Assembly: GCF_040459645.1 (NCBI RefSeq)
Contig: NZ_JARVHQ010000001.1
Span: 1,488,001 to 1,552,000, forward strand
DNA length: 64,000 nt
Origin: Bacillus cereus group sp. RP43
GTDB taxonomy: Bacteria; Bacillota; Bacilli; Bacillales; Bacillaceae_G
Reading direction: 5' to 3'
The number at the start of each line of letters is the position of its first letter. The stretch's first letter is position 1. A model generated the notes under the pieces. It made no database searches, was not told the origin of the DNA, and worked only from the letters and a program-made list of their open reading frames with translations. The translations under genes and the position numbers were made by a program. Below are positions 11,711 to 21,341 of the stretch, piece after piece.

Positions 11711-12781
11711 TTAACAAGGAATAACAATTAGCTCTCTATTTGCTTTTGTAATAACTTCATAGCCATCTTTTGTAACGACAATATCATCTTCAATTCTACA
11801 ACCACCCCAGTTTGGGATATAAATACCTGGTTCAATTGTAACAACCATACCTTCTTCTAAAGTAGCCTTACTTTCTTGGGATAGACGGAGAGGTTCATGA
11901 ATTTCTAACCCAAGCCCATGACCAGTAGAGTGACCAAAATATTGACCGTATCCATGTTCTGTAATGTAATCTCTCGTTATATCATCGATACTTTTCGCAG
12001 TTTCTCCAGGTTTAATTGCTTCAGTTCCACGCTTCAATGCTTCTAATACAACATTATATATTTTTTTGAATTCTTCTGATGGTTCGCCGATTGCTACAGT
12101 ACGTGTTAAATCGGAACAATACCCGTTATAAAGTGCACCGAAATCTAATGTAACGATATCGCCGTGCTCGATTATTTTATTCGATGCAACGCCATGAGGA
12201 AGGGAAGAACGAACGCCAGAAGCTACAATAATTTGAAACGATGAGGATGTAGCCCCTTTTTTTCGCATGAAAAATTCTAATTCATCTCTGACATCAGTCT
12301 CACTTATTCCTGGTTTTAGAAATTGGAGGATGTGGTGAAATGCTTCGTCCGCAATAGTAGCCGCAATTTTCATTGTTTCTATTTCAGGCGTGTCTTTAAT
12401 AATACGGATATCTTCGATGATTTCGCACACCTGAACCATTTCCACGTGTATGTATTTTTGTAAGTTTTTATATTGTTGCAATGTCATGTTATTTTCTTCA
12501 ATTCCAAGTTTTTGAATGTTTAATTTCGATACTTGATTTGCGATTTCTTTTTCTAAATTTCCTTTATGCATAATAATTTCAGCTTCTTCTATTTGTGATT
12601 TTGCTTGATCTACATAGCGGAAATCAGTTATAAAAACAGCGTTATCCGCAGAGATTAAGACGACGCCAGCACTACCTGTAAAGCCTGTTGCATATTGGCG
12701 ATTTTCTTTTTTTGTAATAAGTAATCCGTCAATTTCATAGTTTTTTAGTTGATTTTGGATTTTATTAATTCTTAAAGTCAT
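11711..12781 (-). CDS. M24 metallopeptidase, Xaa-Pro aminopeptidase/dipeptidase type
   Basis: 356 residues. The N-terminal creatinase-like domain (about 1-125) is followed by the pita-bread peptidase domain. The five metal ligands are visible: two Asp in DFGALYNGYCSDLTRT, His in GHGLGLEIHEP, Glu in TIEPGIYIP and Glu in GCRIEDDIV. This pattern is that of cytoplasmic enzymes cleaving Xaa-Pro bonds (PepQ/YpdF/YqhT group). Its position in the variable block suggests an extra paralogue rather than the core copy. AAGGGGGAATTAAC precedes the ATG; a promoter lies at 12801-12829. Confidence 0.88.
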   Translation of the reverse strand: MTLRINKIQNQLKNYEIDGLLITKKENRQYATGFTGSAGVVLISADNAVFITDFRYVDQAKSQIEEAEIIMHKGNLEKEIANQVSKLNIQKLGIEENNMTLQQYKNLQKYIHVEMVQVCEIIEDIRIIKDTPEIETMKIAATIADEAFHHILQFLKPGISETDVRDELEFFMRKKGATSSSFQIIVASGVRSSLPHGVASNKIIEHGDIVTLDFGALYNGYCSDLTRTVAIGEPSEEFKKIYNVVLEALKRGTEAIKPGETAKSIDDITRDYITEHGYGQYFGHSTGHGLGLEIHEPLRLSQESKATLEEGMVVTIEPGIYIPNWGGCRIEDDIVVTKDGYEVITKANRELIVIPC

Positions 12782-12800
12782 GTTAATTCCCCCTTTTCAC

Positions 12801-12829
12801 AGTATTGAATAAAGCAAATAGCGTGCCAA
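12801..12829 (-). promoter_or_regulatory. Probable sigma-A promoter of the M24 peptidase gene
   Basis: Minus strand TTGGCA (-35), 17-bp spacer, AATACT (-10), about 20 bp from the start codon. Confidence 0.5.
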
Positions 12830-12955
12830 AAAATATATTTAGAGAAAAGATAGTGGGAATTACATATGTTTTAGAGAAGATAAGAAATGTAGTCCGTTAT
12901 TTGTGGGCGGTGGGCTGCTCGTGAAATACAGATTACTTCAATTAGCAGTGGGAGA

Positions 12956-13193
12956 ATGAAAAAAACATCAACTCAAGATTCAATTTCTTTACACACTGTA
13001 AAAAAATTTATACAAATACGAAATAGCACTGTCAAATTTTTTGACAACATTGAAGTTAGAAAAGGAAAGTAAAGTTAAAGCAATTGCTACAGATGAAAAT
13101 AATGGAACGATGAGATATATCGAAGCTGCAGATGAAAAATATAAGATGACAAAAGAAAGATGTTATGAATTAGTGAATGGGTATATGAACTAA
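12956..13193 (+). pseudogene. Frameshifted small gene of unknown family
   Basis: An ATG at 12956 opens 38 codons ending ..DNIEVRKGK then TAA at 13070. Removing the single T at 13070 joins it to a second frame, KVKAIATDENNGTMRYIEA and on, ending at TAA 13191-13193. The restored product is about 78 residues, with protein-like composition in both halves. The second half lacks its own ribosome site. The gap between the M24 gene and rqcH (12782-13244) otherwise holds only the M24 promoter and the terminator. I do not recognise the family; a sequencing error or programmed frameshift is possible but less likely. Confidence 0.5.
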
Positions 13194-13206
13194 GCTGAAA
13201 ACATAG

Positions 13207-13240
13207 AAAAATGCGTTGCTTGCTAGCAACGCATTTTTAA
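13207..13240. terminator. Bidirectional terminator (rqcH and the small pseudogene)
   Basis: A 14-bp perfect stem: AAAAATGCGTTGCT / AGCAACGCATTTTT around a 4-nt TGCT loop. It lies just beyond the rqcH stop codon on the minus strand and has T or A tracts on both sides. Confidence 0.9.
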
Positions 13241-13244
13241 GTAT

Positions 13245-14954
13245 TTACGCTTTTAATTTCATTACTGTATCAGCATCTGGTGTTACATATAATGTTTGCT
13301 GATTGTCATATGTAACAAATCCAAGTTTTGCACCGCTCGGTTTTTTGACATTGCGTACCTTTGTGAAATCTACAGGAACAGAGCTAGAATCTTTTGCTTT
13401 ACTGTAATAAGCAGCGATTTTAGCGGCCTCGTGTAAAGTCTCTTCCGTAGGTTCAAGAGAACGAATGACAACGTGGGACCCAGGTATGTCTTTCGTATGT
13501 AACCAAATTTCATCACGACGGGAGAATTTCGTTGTTAAATAATCATTTTGCTTATTGTTTTTACCGACGAAAATTTCTGTACCATCACTAGCTAAATATT
13601 TGTCCAATACTGGTTTTGTCGGTTTTTTCTTTGCGTTTTTCTTCTTACGATTGCGTACATAACCTTCTTCGGCTAACTCTTCACGAATCTCTTCAATATC
13701 TTTTGAAGAAGCAGCCTCCATTTGTTGAAGTAAGCTATCGAAATAAAGAATTTCTTCATTTGTTTTTACGATTTGTTCTTCTACAATAGCAACTGAATTT
13801 TTCGCTTTTTGGTACTTTTGGAAATAGCGTTGTGCATTTTCAGATGGTGTTTTTAAAGGATTTAATGTGATTTTTACAGTCCCACCATTTTCGTCGTAAT
13901 AGTTAACGACTTCTATCTCTTTATCACCTTTTTTCAAAGCGTACATATTGGCTGTAAGTAGCTCTCCAAATAGTTGATATTTATCTGCTTTTCCGGCATC
14001 TTGTAATGTTTTTTCTAGTTTAATTAGCTTCTTTTCGTTTTTTGTTTTTTCATTTTGCATAAAGCGTTCTAAATCGTGAGCTTGTTGTTTTACACGATCG
14101 CGCTCTGCTTTACCAAAGAAGAAACGATCTAATAATTCACTAACAGATGAAAATGTTTTTTCATTTCCTTGTAAGTGAGAAAGAGGGAATAGGTAAAAGA
14201 ACTCTTTTCCATTTGCTGTTATCATTGCTGGCACGTACTGATGTGTTAGCAATGGTTTTTGCAAGCTGAAGAAAGCTTCAGATAATGCTTTTTCATTTGC
14301 CATACCTGCTTTTTTTACAACTTCTTTTGCAAATAATGGGGAAATTCCCATGAATGCTCCGACAAGTTGTTTGTCCATGTTGCCAGATAAAAAGTCTAGC
14401 GGTTTAATAAAATCATCTTCTGTTTCGATAAGAAGCGGATTAACTTTATGTTGTGCTGGTGGAGCAACATATTCAGCTCCAGCATATACAGTACGATGTC
14501 GGTTTACCGCTAAAGAAATGTGTTTTAAGCTATCTAAAATAACATTTGTTTTCGTATCTAATAAGATAATATTACTGTGTCGTCCCATTATTTCGATTAC
14601 TAATGTTTTTACTGATTCGTCACCGATTTCATTGCGACTGCGGACTGTAATTTGAATAATACGTTCTAAGTCAATTTGTTCAATTTTTTCAATAAATCCA
14701 CCTTCTAAATGTTTGCGAAGAAGCATACAAAACATTGGCGGTAGCGCTGGTGAATCGTAGTTTTGATTTGTTAAGTGCATACGCGCATATGTAGGGTGAG
14801 ATGAAAGAATTAGCTTTTGATTTTTTCCGTTTGCTCGAATATGTAATAAAACTTCATATTTTGAGGGTTGATATATTTTTGAAATTCTTCCTGTTTGAAG
14901 AGAATTTGCAATTTCATGTGTAATTGCTCTTGTAAATAATCCATCGAATGCCAT
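13245..14954 (-). CDS. rqcH: RqcH (NFACT family), ribosome quality control alanine-tailing factor
   Basis: 569 residues, formerly annotated as fibronectin-binding protein (YloA/FbpA). It binds stalled 50S-peptidyl-tRNA complexes and recruits tRNA-Ala to add C-terminal alanine tails. The order is an NFACT-N domain from residue 1 ([11 protein letters not shown]), a helix-hairpin-helix zone near 190-230, a central coiled coil (about 280-430, rich in K/E), then the NFACT-R domain ([20 protein letters not shown]). At the tRNA-contacting pair reported as D97-R98 in B. subtilis this protein has E97-R98. ATG follows AAAGGAGTG on the minus strand; an extended -10 promoter is visible upstream. Confidence 0.94.
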   Translation of the reverse strand: MAFDGLFTRAITHEIANSLQTGRISKIYQPSKYEVLLHIRANGKNQKLILSSHPTYARMHLTNQNYDSPALPPMFCMLLRKHLEGGFIEKIEQIDLERIIQITVRSRNEIGDESVKTLVIEIMGRHSNIILLDTKTNVILDSLKHISLAVNRHRTVYAGAEYVAPPAQHKVNPLLIETEDDFIKPLDFLSGNMDKQLVGAFMGISPLFAKEVVKKAGMANEKALSEAFFSLQKPLLTHQYVPAMITANGKEFFYLFPLSHLQGNEKTFSSVSELLDRFFFGKAERDRVKQQAHDLERFMQNEKTKNEKKLIKLEKTLQDAGKADKYQLFGELLTANMYALKKGDKEIEVVNYYDENGGTVKITLNPLKTPSENAQRYFQKYQKAKNSVAIVEEQIVKTNEEILYFDSLLQQMEAASSKDIEEIREELAEEGYVRNRKKKNAKKKPTKPVLDKYLASDGTEIFVGKNNKQNDYLTTKFSRRDEIWLHTKDIPGSHVVIRSLEPTEETLHEAAKIAAYYSKAKDSSSVPVDFTKVRNVKKPSGAKLGFVTYDNQQTLYVTPDADTVMKLKA

Positions 14955-14984
14955 GAATGAACACTCCTTTCTAACTAAAAGTTA

Positions 14985-14993
14985 ATTATAGCA
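14985..14993 (-). promoter_or_regulatory. Extended -10 promoter element of rqcH
   Basis: Minus strand TGCTATAAT, an extended -10, about 30 bp upstream of the rqcH ATG. The -35 region (TTCAGC at 17 bp) is poor, as is common with extended -10 promoters. Confidence 0.5.
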
Positions 14994-15059
14994 TTTTTTT
15001 GGACGAGGCTGAATAAGCTTTCATTAGAGTATGTCTGGAATCAGGAGGTCGATGGCAGG

Positions 15060-17783
15060 ATGAATTGGTATGAAATGCGAGCACATGAAGTGGAGGAAAG
15101 AACGAATACGAATGTGGAGGTAGGTCTTACAGAACAAGAAGCAGAGGGCCGATTAAAGAAATTTGGTACAAATGAATTGCAAGAAGCAAAGCGGCCTGCT
15201 GCGCTTATGGTGTTTTTAGCGCAATTTAAAGACTTTATGGTACTTGTTTTATTTGGTGCTACAATTATTTCAGCTTTTTTAGGAGAGTATATTGATTCGA
15301 TTGCAATTGTTGCAATTGTTATTATCAATGGTGTCCTCGGTTTCTTTCAAGAGAGGAAAGCTGAAAAATCGTTGGAAGCTTTAAAAGAATTGGCAGCCCC
15401 TCAAGTTACTGTACTAAGAAATGGGAAGTGGATAAAAGCGCCGTCAAAAGCGCTTGTACTAGGTGATATCATTAAGTTTTCTAGTGGTGACCGTATTGGC
15501 GCGGATGTTCGCCTTGTGGAATCTTCAAGTTTATATATTGAAGAATCGGCTCTTACAGGAGAGTCATTGCCTGTACAAAAGAAGGTAGAGGCGTTACAAG
15601 GCCAAGATGTTTCAATTGGTGATCAAAAAAATATGGCATTTATGGGAACGATGATAACGAGAGGTGCTGGAACAGGGGTAGTCGTAGCGACTGGAATGAA
15701 TACAGCTATGGGGCAAATTGCAAATATGTTGCAAAATGCTGAGCAAATGGAAACGCCATTACAAAGAAGATTAGAACAGCTTGGGAAAATTTTAATTATT
15801 GTTGCTCTTATTTTGACGGCTCTTGTTGTATTAGCTGGTGTATATCAAGGGAATGAAGTGTATCACATGTTTTTGGCTGGGGTTTCGCTTGCTGTTGCGG
15901 CTATTCCAGAAGGATTGCCAGCTATCGTTACGGTTGCGCTATCACTTGGCGTACAGCGTATGATTAAAAAGAGGGCAATTGTGCGAAAATTGCCAGCTGT
16001 AGAAACGTTAGGTTGTGCTTCTGTTATTTGCTCAGATAAAACAGGAACAATGACACAAAATAAGATGATGGTAACACATATGTGGTCAGGCGGAGAATTG
16101 TGGAAAGTAACAGGTCAAGGCTATGAGCCGGCAGGTTCGTTTATGAAAGGTGAAGAGGTAATTGACCCTACTAAGACGAAATCACTGTATCAACTACTTA
16201 CATTTGGCTGTTTATGTAATAATGCGAACGTTATTCAAAAGAAAAAGACGTATGTGTTAGATGGAGATCCAACAGAGGGAGCTCTCGTTGCTGCTGCAAT
16301 GAAGGCGGGAATATCACGTGAAGCTCTTAAAGGAAAGTTTGAAGTCATTCGTGAATTTCCTTTTGATTCAACTAGAAAAATGATGAGCGTTATTGTTCGT
16401 GATCGTGAAGGTAAAAAATTTGTTATTACAAAAGGAGCACCAGATGTTCTTTTGCAAATGAGTCAAACAATTTTGTGGGGAAATAAGCAGCAGCCTTTAA
16501 GTGAAATGTATCGAAAAGAAGTGCAGGCAGCGATTCATAGCTTAGGAAGTCAAGCTTTACGAACGATTGCGGTGGCATTTAAACCGTTAAAAGCTACAGA
16601 TTCAATTGAACATGAAAGAGAAGTCGAGCAGGATTTTATGCTTGTTGGAATACAAGGAATGATAGATCCGCCAAGACTAGAAGTGGCGCAAGCGGTGAAA
16701 GAGTGCAAGGAAGCTGGTATTAGAACGGTAATGATTACGGGAGATCATAAAGTGACAGCAATGGCAATTGCGGAACAGTTAGGGGTTTTACCGGCGGGTG
16801 GACGCGTTGTTGAAGGTGTAGAACTTGCGAATATGGATGTAGAGGCATTAGAAGATATTGTAGAAGATACGTATGTATTCGCTCGTGTGTCTCCTGAGCA
16901 TAAATTGAAAATCGTTAAGGCGCTGCAAAATAAGGGGCATATAGTAGCTATGACAGGTGATGGAGTGAACGATGCCCCGGCCATTAAAACAGCTGATATA
17001 GGGATTGCAATGGGAATTACAGGGACAGATGTTGCAAAAGAAGCTTCTTCACTTGTGTTGTTAGATGATAACTTTGCTACGATTAAATCGGCGATTAAAG
17101 AAGGTAGAAACATATATGAAAATATTCGGAAGTTTATTCGGTACTTGTTAGCATCTAACGTTGGTGAAATTTTAGTTATGTTATTTGCGATGTTACTTGC
17201 ACTGCCATTGCCGATGGTTCCAATTCAAATTTTATGGGTGAACTTAGTTACTGACGGTTTACCAGCGATGGCATTAGGTTTGGATAAGGCTGAAGGTGAT
17301 GTGATGAAGAGAACACCACGCCATCCGAAAGAAGGGGTGTTCGCTAGAGGGCTTGCGTGGAAAATTATAAGTCGTGGTTTTCTAATCGGAGCAGTGACAT
17401 TAGTAGCGTTTATTATTGCATTTAACCAGCACCCGAATGAATTAAAGTATGCACAAACGGTAGCCTTCGCAACATTAGTACTGGCTCAGCTTATTCATGT
17501 ATTTGATTGTCGTAGTGAACATTCTATATTTCACCGCAACCCGTTTGGAAATATATATTTAGTAGGGGCGGTTATTATTTCTTTACTGTTAATGCTTGTA
17601 GTTATATATTATCCACCATTACAGCCGATTTTTAGCACAATGCCGATACAAGCGCGAGATTGGTTGTTAATTGGGGGATTATCATCTATTCCGACCTTCT
17701 TATTAGTAGGATCTTTATTAACAAGAAAAAAGGAGAAAAAGAAAAAGCCACTGTTATATAAGAAGGGATTAAACTTGAAATAG
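15060..17783 (+). CDS. P-type Ca2+-transporting ATPase (YloB-like)
   Basis: 907 residues, a P2A (SERCA/PMR1-like) pump that exports Ca2+ at the cost of ATP. An N-terminal cation-ATPase domain ([19 protein letters not shown]) is followed by the actuator TGES loop ([10 protein letters not shown]), the M4 ion site PEGLPAIVT, the phosphorylated aspartate in [12 protein letters not shown] (D326), the nucleotide site KGAPDVLL and the hinge [10 protein letters not shown]. Helices M5-M10 follow, with the M6 motif [15 protein letters not shown] lies 11 nt before ATG 15060. It matches B. subtilis YloB, linked to spore Ca2+, next to yloA and yloC as in that genome. Confidence 0.94.
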   Translation: MNWYEMRAHEVEERTNTNVEVGLTEQEAEGRLKKFGTNELQEAKRPAALMVFLAQFKDFMVLVLFGATIISAFLGEYIDSIAIVAIVIINGVLGFFQERKAEKSLEALKELAAPQVTVLRNGKWIKAPSKALVLGDIIKFSSGDRIGADVRLVESSSLYIEESALTGESLPVQKKVEALQGQDVSIGDQKNMAFMGTMITRGAGTGVVVATGMNTAMGQIANMLQNAEQMETPLQRRLEQLGKILIIVALILTALVVLAGVYQGNEVYHMFLAGVSLAVAAIPEGLPAIVTVALSLGVQRMIKKRAIVRKLPAVETLGCASVICSDKTGTMTQNKMMVTHMWSGGELWKVTGQGYEPAGSFMKGEEVIDPTKTKSLYQLLTFGCLCNNANVIQKKKTYVLDGDPTEGALVAAAMKAGISREALKGKFEVIREFPFDSTRKMMSVIVRDREGKKFVITKGAPDVLLQMSQTILWGNKQQPLSEMYRKEVQAAIHSLGSQALRTIAVAFKPLKATDSIEHEREVEQDFMLVGIQGMIDPPRLEVAQAVKECKEAGIRTVMITGDHKVTAMAIAEQLGVLPAGGRVVEGVELANMDVEALEDIVEDTYVFARVSPEHKLKIVKALQNKGHIVAMTGDGVNDAPAIKTADIGIAMGITGTDVAKEASSLVLLDDNFATIKSAIKEGRNIYENIRKFIRYLLASNVGEILVMLFAMLLALPLPMVPIQILWVNLVTDGLPAMALGLDKAEGDVMKRTPRHPKEGVFARGLAWKIISRGFLIGAVTLVAFIIAFNQHPNELKYAQTVAFATLVLAQLIHVFDCRSEHSIFHRNPFGNIYLVGAVIISLLLMLVVIYYPPLQPIFSTMPIQARDWLLIGGLSSIPTFLLVGSLLTRKKEKKKKPLLYKKGLNLK

Positions 17784-17809
17784 TCAATGATATGAAAATA
17801 TGATATAAT
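17781..17809 (+). promoter_or_regulatory. Probable extended -10 promoter before yicC
   Basis: TAGTCA, 17-bp spacer, TATAAT preceded by TGA (TGATATAAT). It starts at the yloB stop codon. Transcription would begin near 17816, right at the next hairpin. Confidence 0.5.
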
Positions 17810-17817
17810 TTACAGAA

Positions 17818-17848
17818 GGTAGTAGAGCCTTGTCTCTATTACCTTTTT
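17818..17848 (+). terminator. Hairpin with T-tract after the Ca2+-ATPase gene
   Basis: Stem GGTAGTAGAG / CTCTATTACC (one G-U pair), loop CCTTGT, then TTTTT. It should end the ATPase transcript, but also falls at the 5' end of any transcript from the 17781-17809 promoter. Confidence 0.8.
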
Positions 17849-17882
17849 CATTGAGTTATTTCATGGCTTGGATGTGATAAAG

Positions 17883-18758
17883 ATGATTTGTAGTATGACA
17901 GGATTTGGAAGATCGAAAGTAGAAAACGATATTTTTCAAATAACAGTAGAAATGAAGTCGGTGAACCATCGTTTTTTAGAAATGAGTATTCGGCTTCCGA
18001 AGCAAATGATGGTGTTTGAAGACAAGATTCGTAAAATAATTGCAAAGCAAGTTCGCCGTGGACGTATTGAAGTGTCTATTAGTATAACAGGTGAAGGGCT
18101 TGTTGAAAGAAAATTAAGTGTGAATTGGGAGCTTCTCAAGCAGTACCAATCCATTATGGAAGATATAAAAGGGAAATTTCAATTACAAGATTCTATTACA
18201 CTCGGGCAACTAATGGGAATGCCAGAAGTAACGGCAATTGAAGAAATAGAAAATGTAAATGAACAATTTGAAAACAGTTTATATGAGGCTGTTCGCCAAG
18301 CTGCTCATATGTTAAAAACGATGAGAGATGGCGAAGGAGAACGATTACATAAAGATATAGCGTATCGTTTGCAAGAGATTCACAATTGTGTAAATGCAAT
18401 TATTCCACATGCACCAATTGTTACACAAAAATATCGTGAACGATTAGAAAATCGCTTAAAAGAATTACATAATCAAGATTTAGATGAACAAAGATTGCTA
18501 ACAGAAGTCGCAATGTTTGCAGAGCGTTGTGATATTCATGAGGAGTTAGTTCGTTTACAAAGTCATTTAGATCAATTTCGTGAAACACTGCAGATTGAAG
18601 AGCCTGTTGGAAGGAAAATGGACTTCATCGTGCAAGAGATGCATAGAGAAATTAATACGATTGGTTCTAAGGCAAATGACTTAACAATTTCAAAATATGT
18701 TGTAGAAATGAAAAATAACCTTGAAAAAATTCGTGAACAAGTACAAAATATTGAGTAG
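17883..18758 (+). CDS. YicC-family endoribonuclease (YloC)
   Basis: 291 residues, starting MICSMTGFGRSK, the signature opening of the YicC/YloC family. The N-terminal YicC_N domain covers about 1-155 and the C-terminal DUF1732 domain the last 85 residues (EPVGRKMDFIVQEMHREINT). E. coli YicC and B. subtilis YloC have been described as RNA-cleaving proteins. ATG 17883 has GGATG 8 nt upstream; an in-frame TTG at 17868 is a weaker choice. First of the cluster yicC-remA-gmk-rpoZ. Confidence 0.9.
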   Translation: MICSMTGFGRSKVENDIFQITVEMKSVNHRFLEMSIRLPKQMMVFEDKIRKIIAKQVRRGRIEVSISITGEGLVERKLSVNWELLKQYQSIMEDIKGKFQLQDSITLGQLMGMPEVTAIEEIENVNEQFENSLYEAVRQAAHMLKTMRDGEGERLHKDIAYRLQEIHNCVNAIIPHAPIVTQKYRERLENRLKELHNQDLDEQRLLTEVAMFAERCDIHEELVRLQSHLDQFRETLQIEEPVGRKMDFIVQEMHREINTIGSKANDLTISKYVVEMKNNLEKIREQVQNIE

Positions 18759-18825
18759 CTTTCAAAAAATATATAAAGTTATACGTGGTGGAGAAATCGG
18801 ATAGACTTACTAGGAGGCGCAAACT

Positions 18826-19720
<895 letters not shown>

Positions 19721-19722
19721 TT

Positions 19723-19935
19723 ATGTTAAATCCATCAATTGACTCATTATTAACAAAAATCGATTCTAAATATACACTTGTAACAGTAGCTGCAAAGCGT
19801 GCACGCGAAATGCAAATTGCTGACAATTGTGTTATTGAAAAGCCTGTTTCTCATAAATGTGTGGGTAAATCATTAGAAGAAATCGATGCAGAAGTATTAA
19901 AATATGTACCAAGCGATGACAAAATAATTGATTAA
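19723..19935 (+). CDS. rpoZ: RNA polymerase omega subunit
   Basis: 70 residues; helps assemble and stabilise RNA polymerase by clamping the beta-prime C-terminus. The conserved [12 protein letters not shown] helix and the [11 protein letters not shown] segment are present. Starts 3 bp after gmk with GGAGGG upstream, and is followed by a terminator. Confidence 0.95.
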   Translation: MLNPSIDSLLTKIDSKYTLVTVAAKRAREMQIADNCVIEKPVSHKCVGKSLEEIDAEVLKYVPSDDKIID

Positions 19936-19989
19936 GACATTCTTTTCGACAAATTAAAACATAGACTTTATAATTTTCTATGTAACGGT

Positions 19990-20023
19990 AACAACCTATT
20001 TACAAGTAGGTTGTTATTTTTTT
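19990..20023 (+). terminator. Terminator after rpoZ
   Basis: Stem AACAACCTA / TAGGTTGTT with an 8-nt loop, then ATTTTTTT. Confidence 0.92.
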
Positions 20024-20135
20024 ACGACAGAGCCGAAAAGAACTTGGATAAAGATGAAACGAAATGCTAGCACTGACGAGCTGAAAAAATTCCATTTCAG
20101 CAGAATAAGTTTGAAAAAGAAAGAGGACGAGTCAT

Positions 20136-21341
20136 ATGCTAAAAGGGAAAAAAATACTTCTATGTGTAACAGGAGGCATTGCGGTTTTTAAAGCAGCGGC
20201 GTTAACAAGTAAATTGACACAAACGGGGGCAATTGTAAAAGTAATGATGAGTGAGTCAGCAATGAAATTTGTTACGCCTCTTACATTTCAAGCACTTTCT
20301 CGCCATGATGTATATACAGATACATTCGATGAGAAAGACTCGGCTGTTATCGCTCATATTGATTTAGCGGATTGGGCAGATGTTGTGCTTGTTGCACCTG
20401 CTACAGCTAATTGTATTGGAAAATTAGCTGGTGGTATTGCTGATGATATGATTACAACTACTTTGTTAGCTACTACAGCTTCAGTATGGATTGCACCTGC
20501 TATGAATGTGCATATGTATGAAAATAAAATTGTTCAAAAAAACATGATGACGTTAAAAACATTAGGATATACATTTATTGAGCCTGGGGAAGGTTTTTTA
20601 GCATGTGGTTATGTAGCAAAAGGAAGACTGGAAGAACCTGAAGTGATTATTGGACGATTAGAAGAGGCCTTCTCCGAACAAAAACCATTGCAAGGAAAGC
20701 GAATATTAATAACAGCTGGACCGACACGTGAAAAGATTGATCCAGTTCGTTTTATGACGAATTTCTCTTCTGGAAAGATGGGATATGCGATCGCAGAAGT
20801 TGCAGCAAGCTTAGGTGCTGATGTCATACTTGTGTCAGGACCGACAGCATTAGAGTCACCATTACATGTAACAACAATACAAGTAGAATCTGCACAAGAT
20901 ATGTTAGAGGCAGTCCTTCAACATTATCAGAATGTGGATGTTGTCATTAAAACAGCAGCCGTTGCAGATTACCGTCCGAAATATGTTCATGATAATAAAA
21001 TGAAAAAGAAAAACGGCGATGCTGTAATTGAATTAGAAAGAACAGTGGATATTTTAAAAACGTTAGGTGAGAAGAAGGACCGACAGCTACTTATCGGTTT
21101 TGCAGCTGAAACGACAAACATAGAGGAATACGCAACGAGAAAATTACGTGAGAAAAATGCAAATATGATTGTTGCGAATGACGTGAAAGTGCAAGGAGCT
21201 GGATTTGGTACAGATACAAATATTGTGACAATGTATAGAAAAGATGGAAAAATTATCGAACTGCCACTTTTAATGAAGAAAGAAGTAGCTCGTGAAATAT
21301 TAAAGCAAATAGAAATGATGTTAGAAGATGATCGTGTATGA
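20136..21341 (+). CDS. coaBC: Bifunctional CoaBC (phosphopantothenoylcysteine synthetase/decarboxylase)
   Basis: 401 residues; ligates cysteine to 4'-phosphopantothenate and decarboxylates the product on the way to CoA. The N-terminal flavoprotein decarboxylase (about 1-185) shows VTGGIAVFKAA, the PAMNVHMYEN motif and the active cysteine region FLACGYVAKGR. The C-terminal synthetase has ITAGPTREKIDPVRFMTNFS and the KMKKKNG lysine motif. The stop overlaps the priA start (ATGA). Confidence 0.96.
   Translation: MLKGKKILLCVTGGIAVFKAAALTSKLTQTGAIVKVMMSESAMKFVTPLTFQALSRHDVYTDTFDEKDSAVIAHIDLADWADVVLVAPATANCIGKLAGGIADDMITTTLLATTASVWIAPAMNVHMYENKIVQKNMMTLKTLGYTFIEPGEGFLACGYVAKGRLEEPEVIIGRLEEAFSEQKPLQGKRILITAGPTREKIDPVRFMTNFSSGKMGYAIAEVAASLGADVILVSGPTALESPLHVTTIQVESAQDMLEAVLQHYQNVDVVIKTAAVADYRPKYVHDNKMKKKNGDAVIELERTVDILKTLGEKKDRQLLIGFAAETTNIEEYATRKLREKNANMIVANDVKVQGAGFGTDTNIVTMYRKDGKIIELPLLMKKEVAREILKQIEMMLEDDRV

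Noticed and set aside
11692..11715. GTTAAAAA / TTTTTAAC inverted repeat at the end of the M24 peptidase gene as a terminator.
   Set aside because: The stem is purely A-T except its end pairs and too weak to call with confidence.
12890..12960. A GGGCGGTGGGCTGCTCG..TTAGCAGTGGGAGAATGAAAAAAAC stretch that loosely resembles the bcr-like unit at 35952-36048.
   Set aside because: The similarity is short, there is no paired hairpin arm and no TTTAT flanks; it also overlaps the start of the frameshifted gene.
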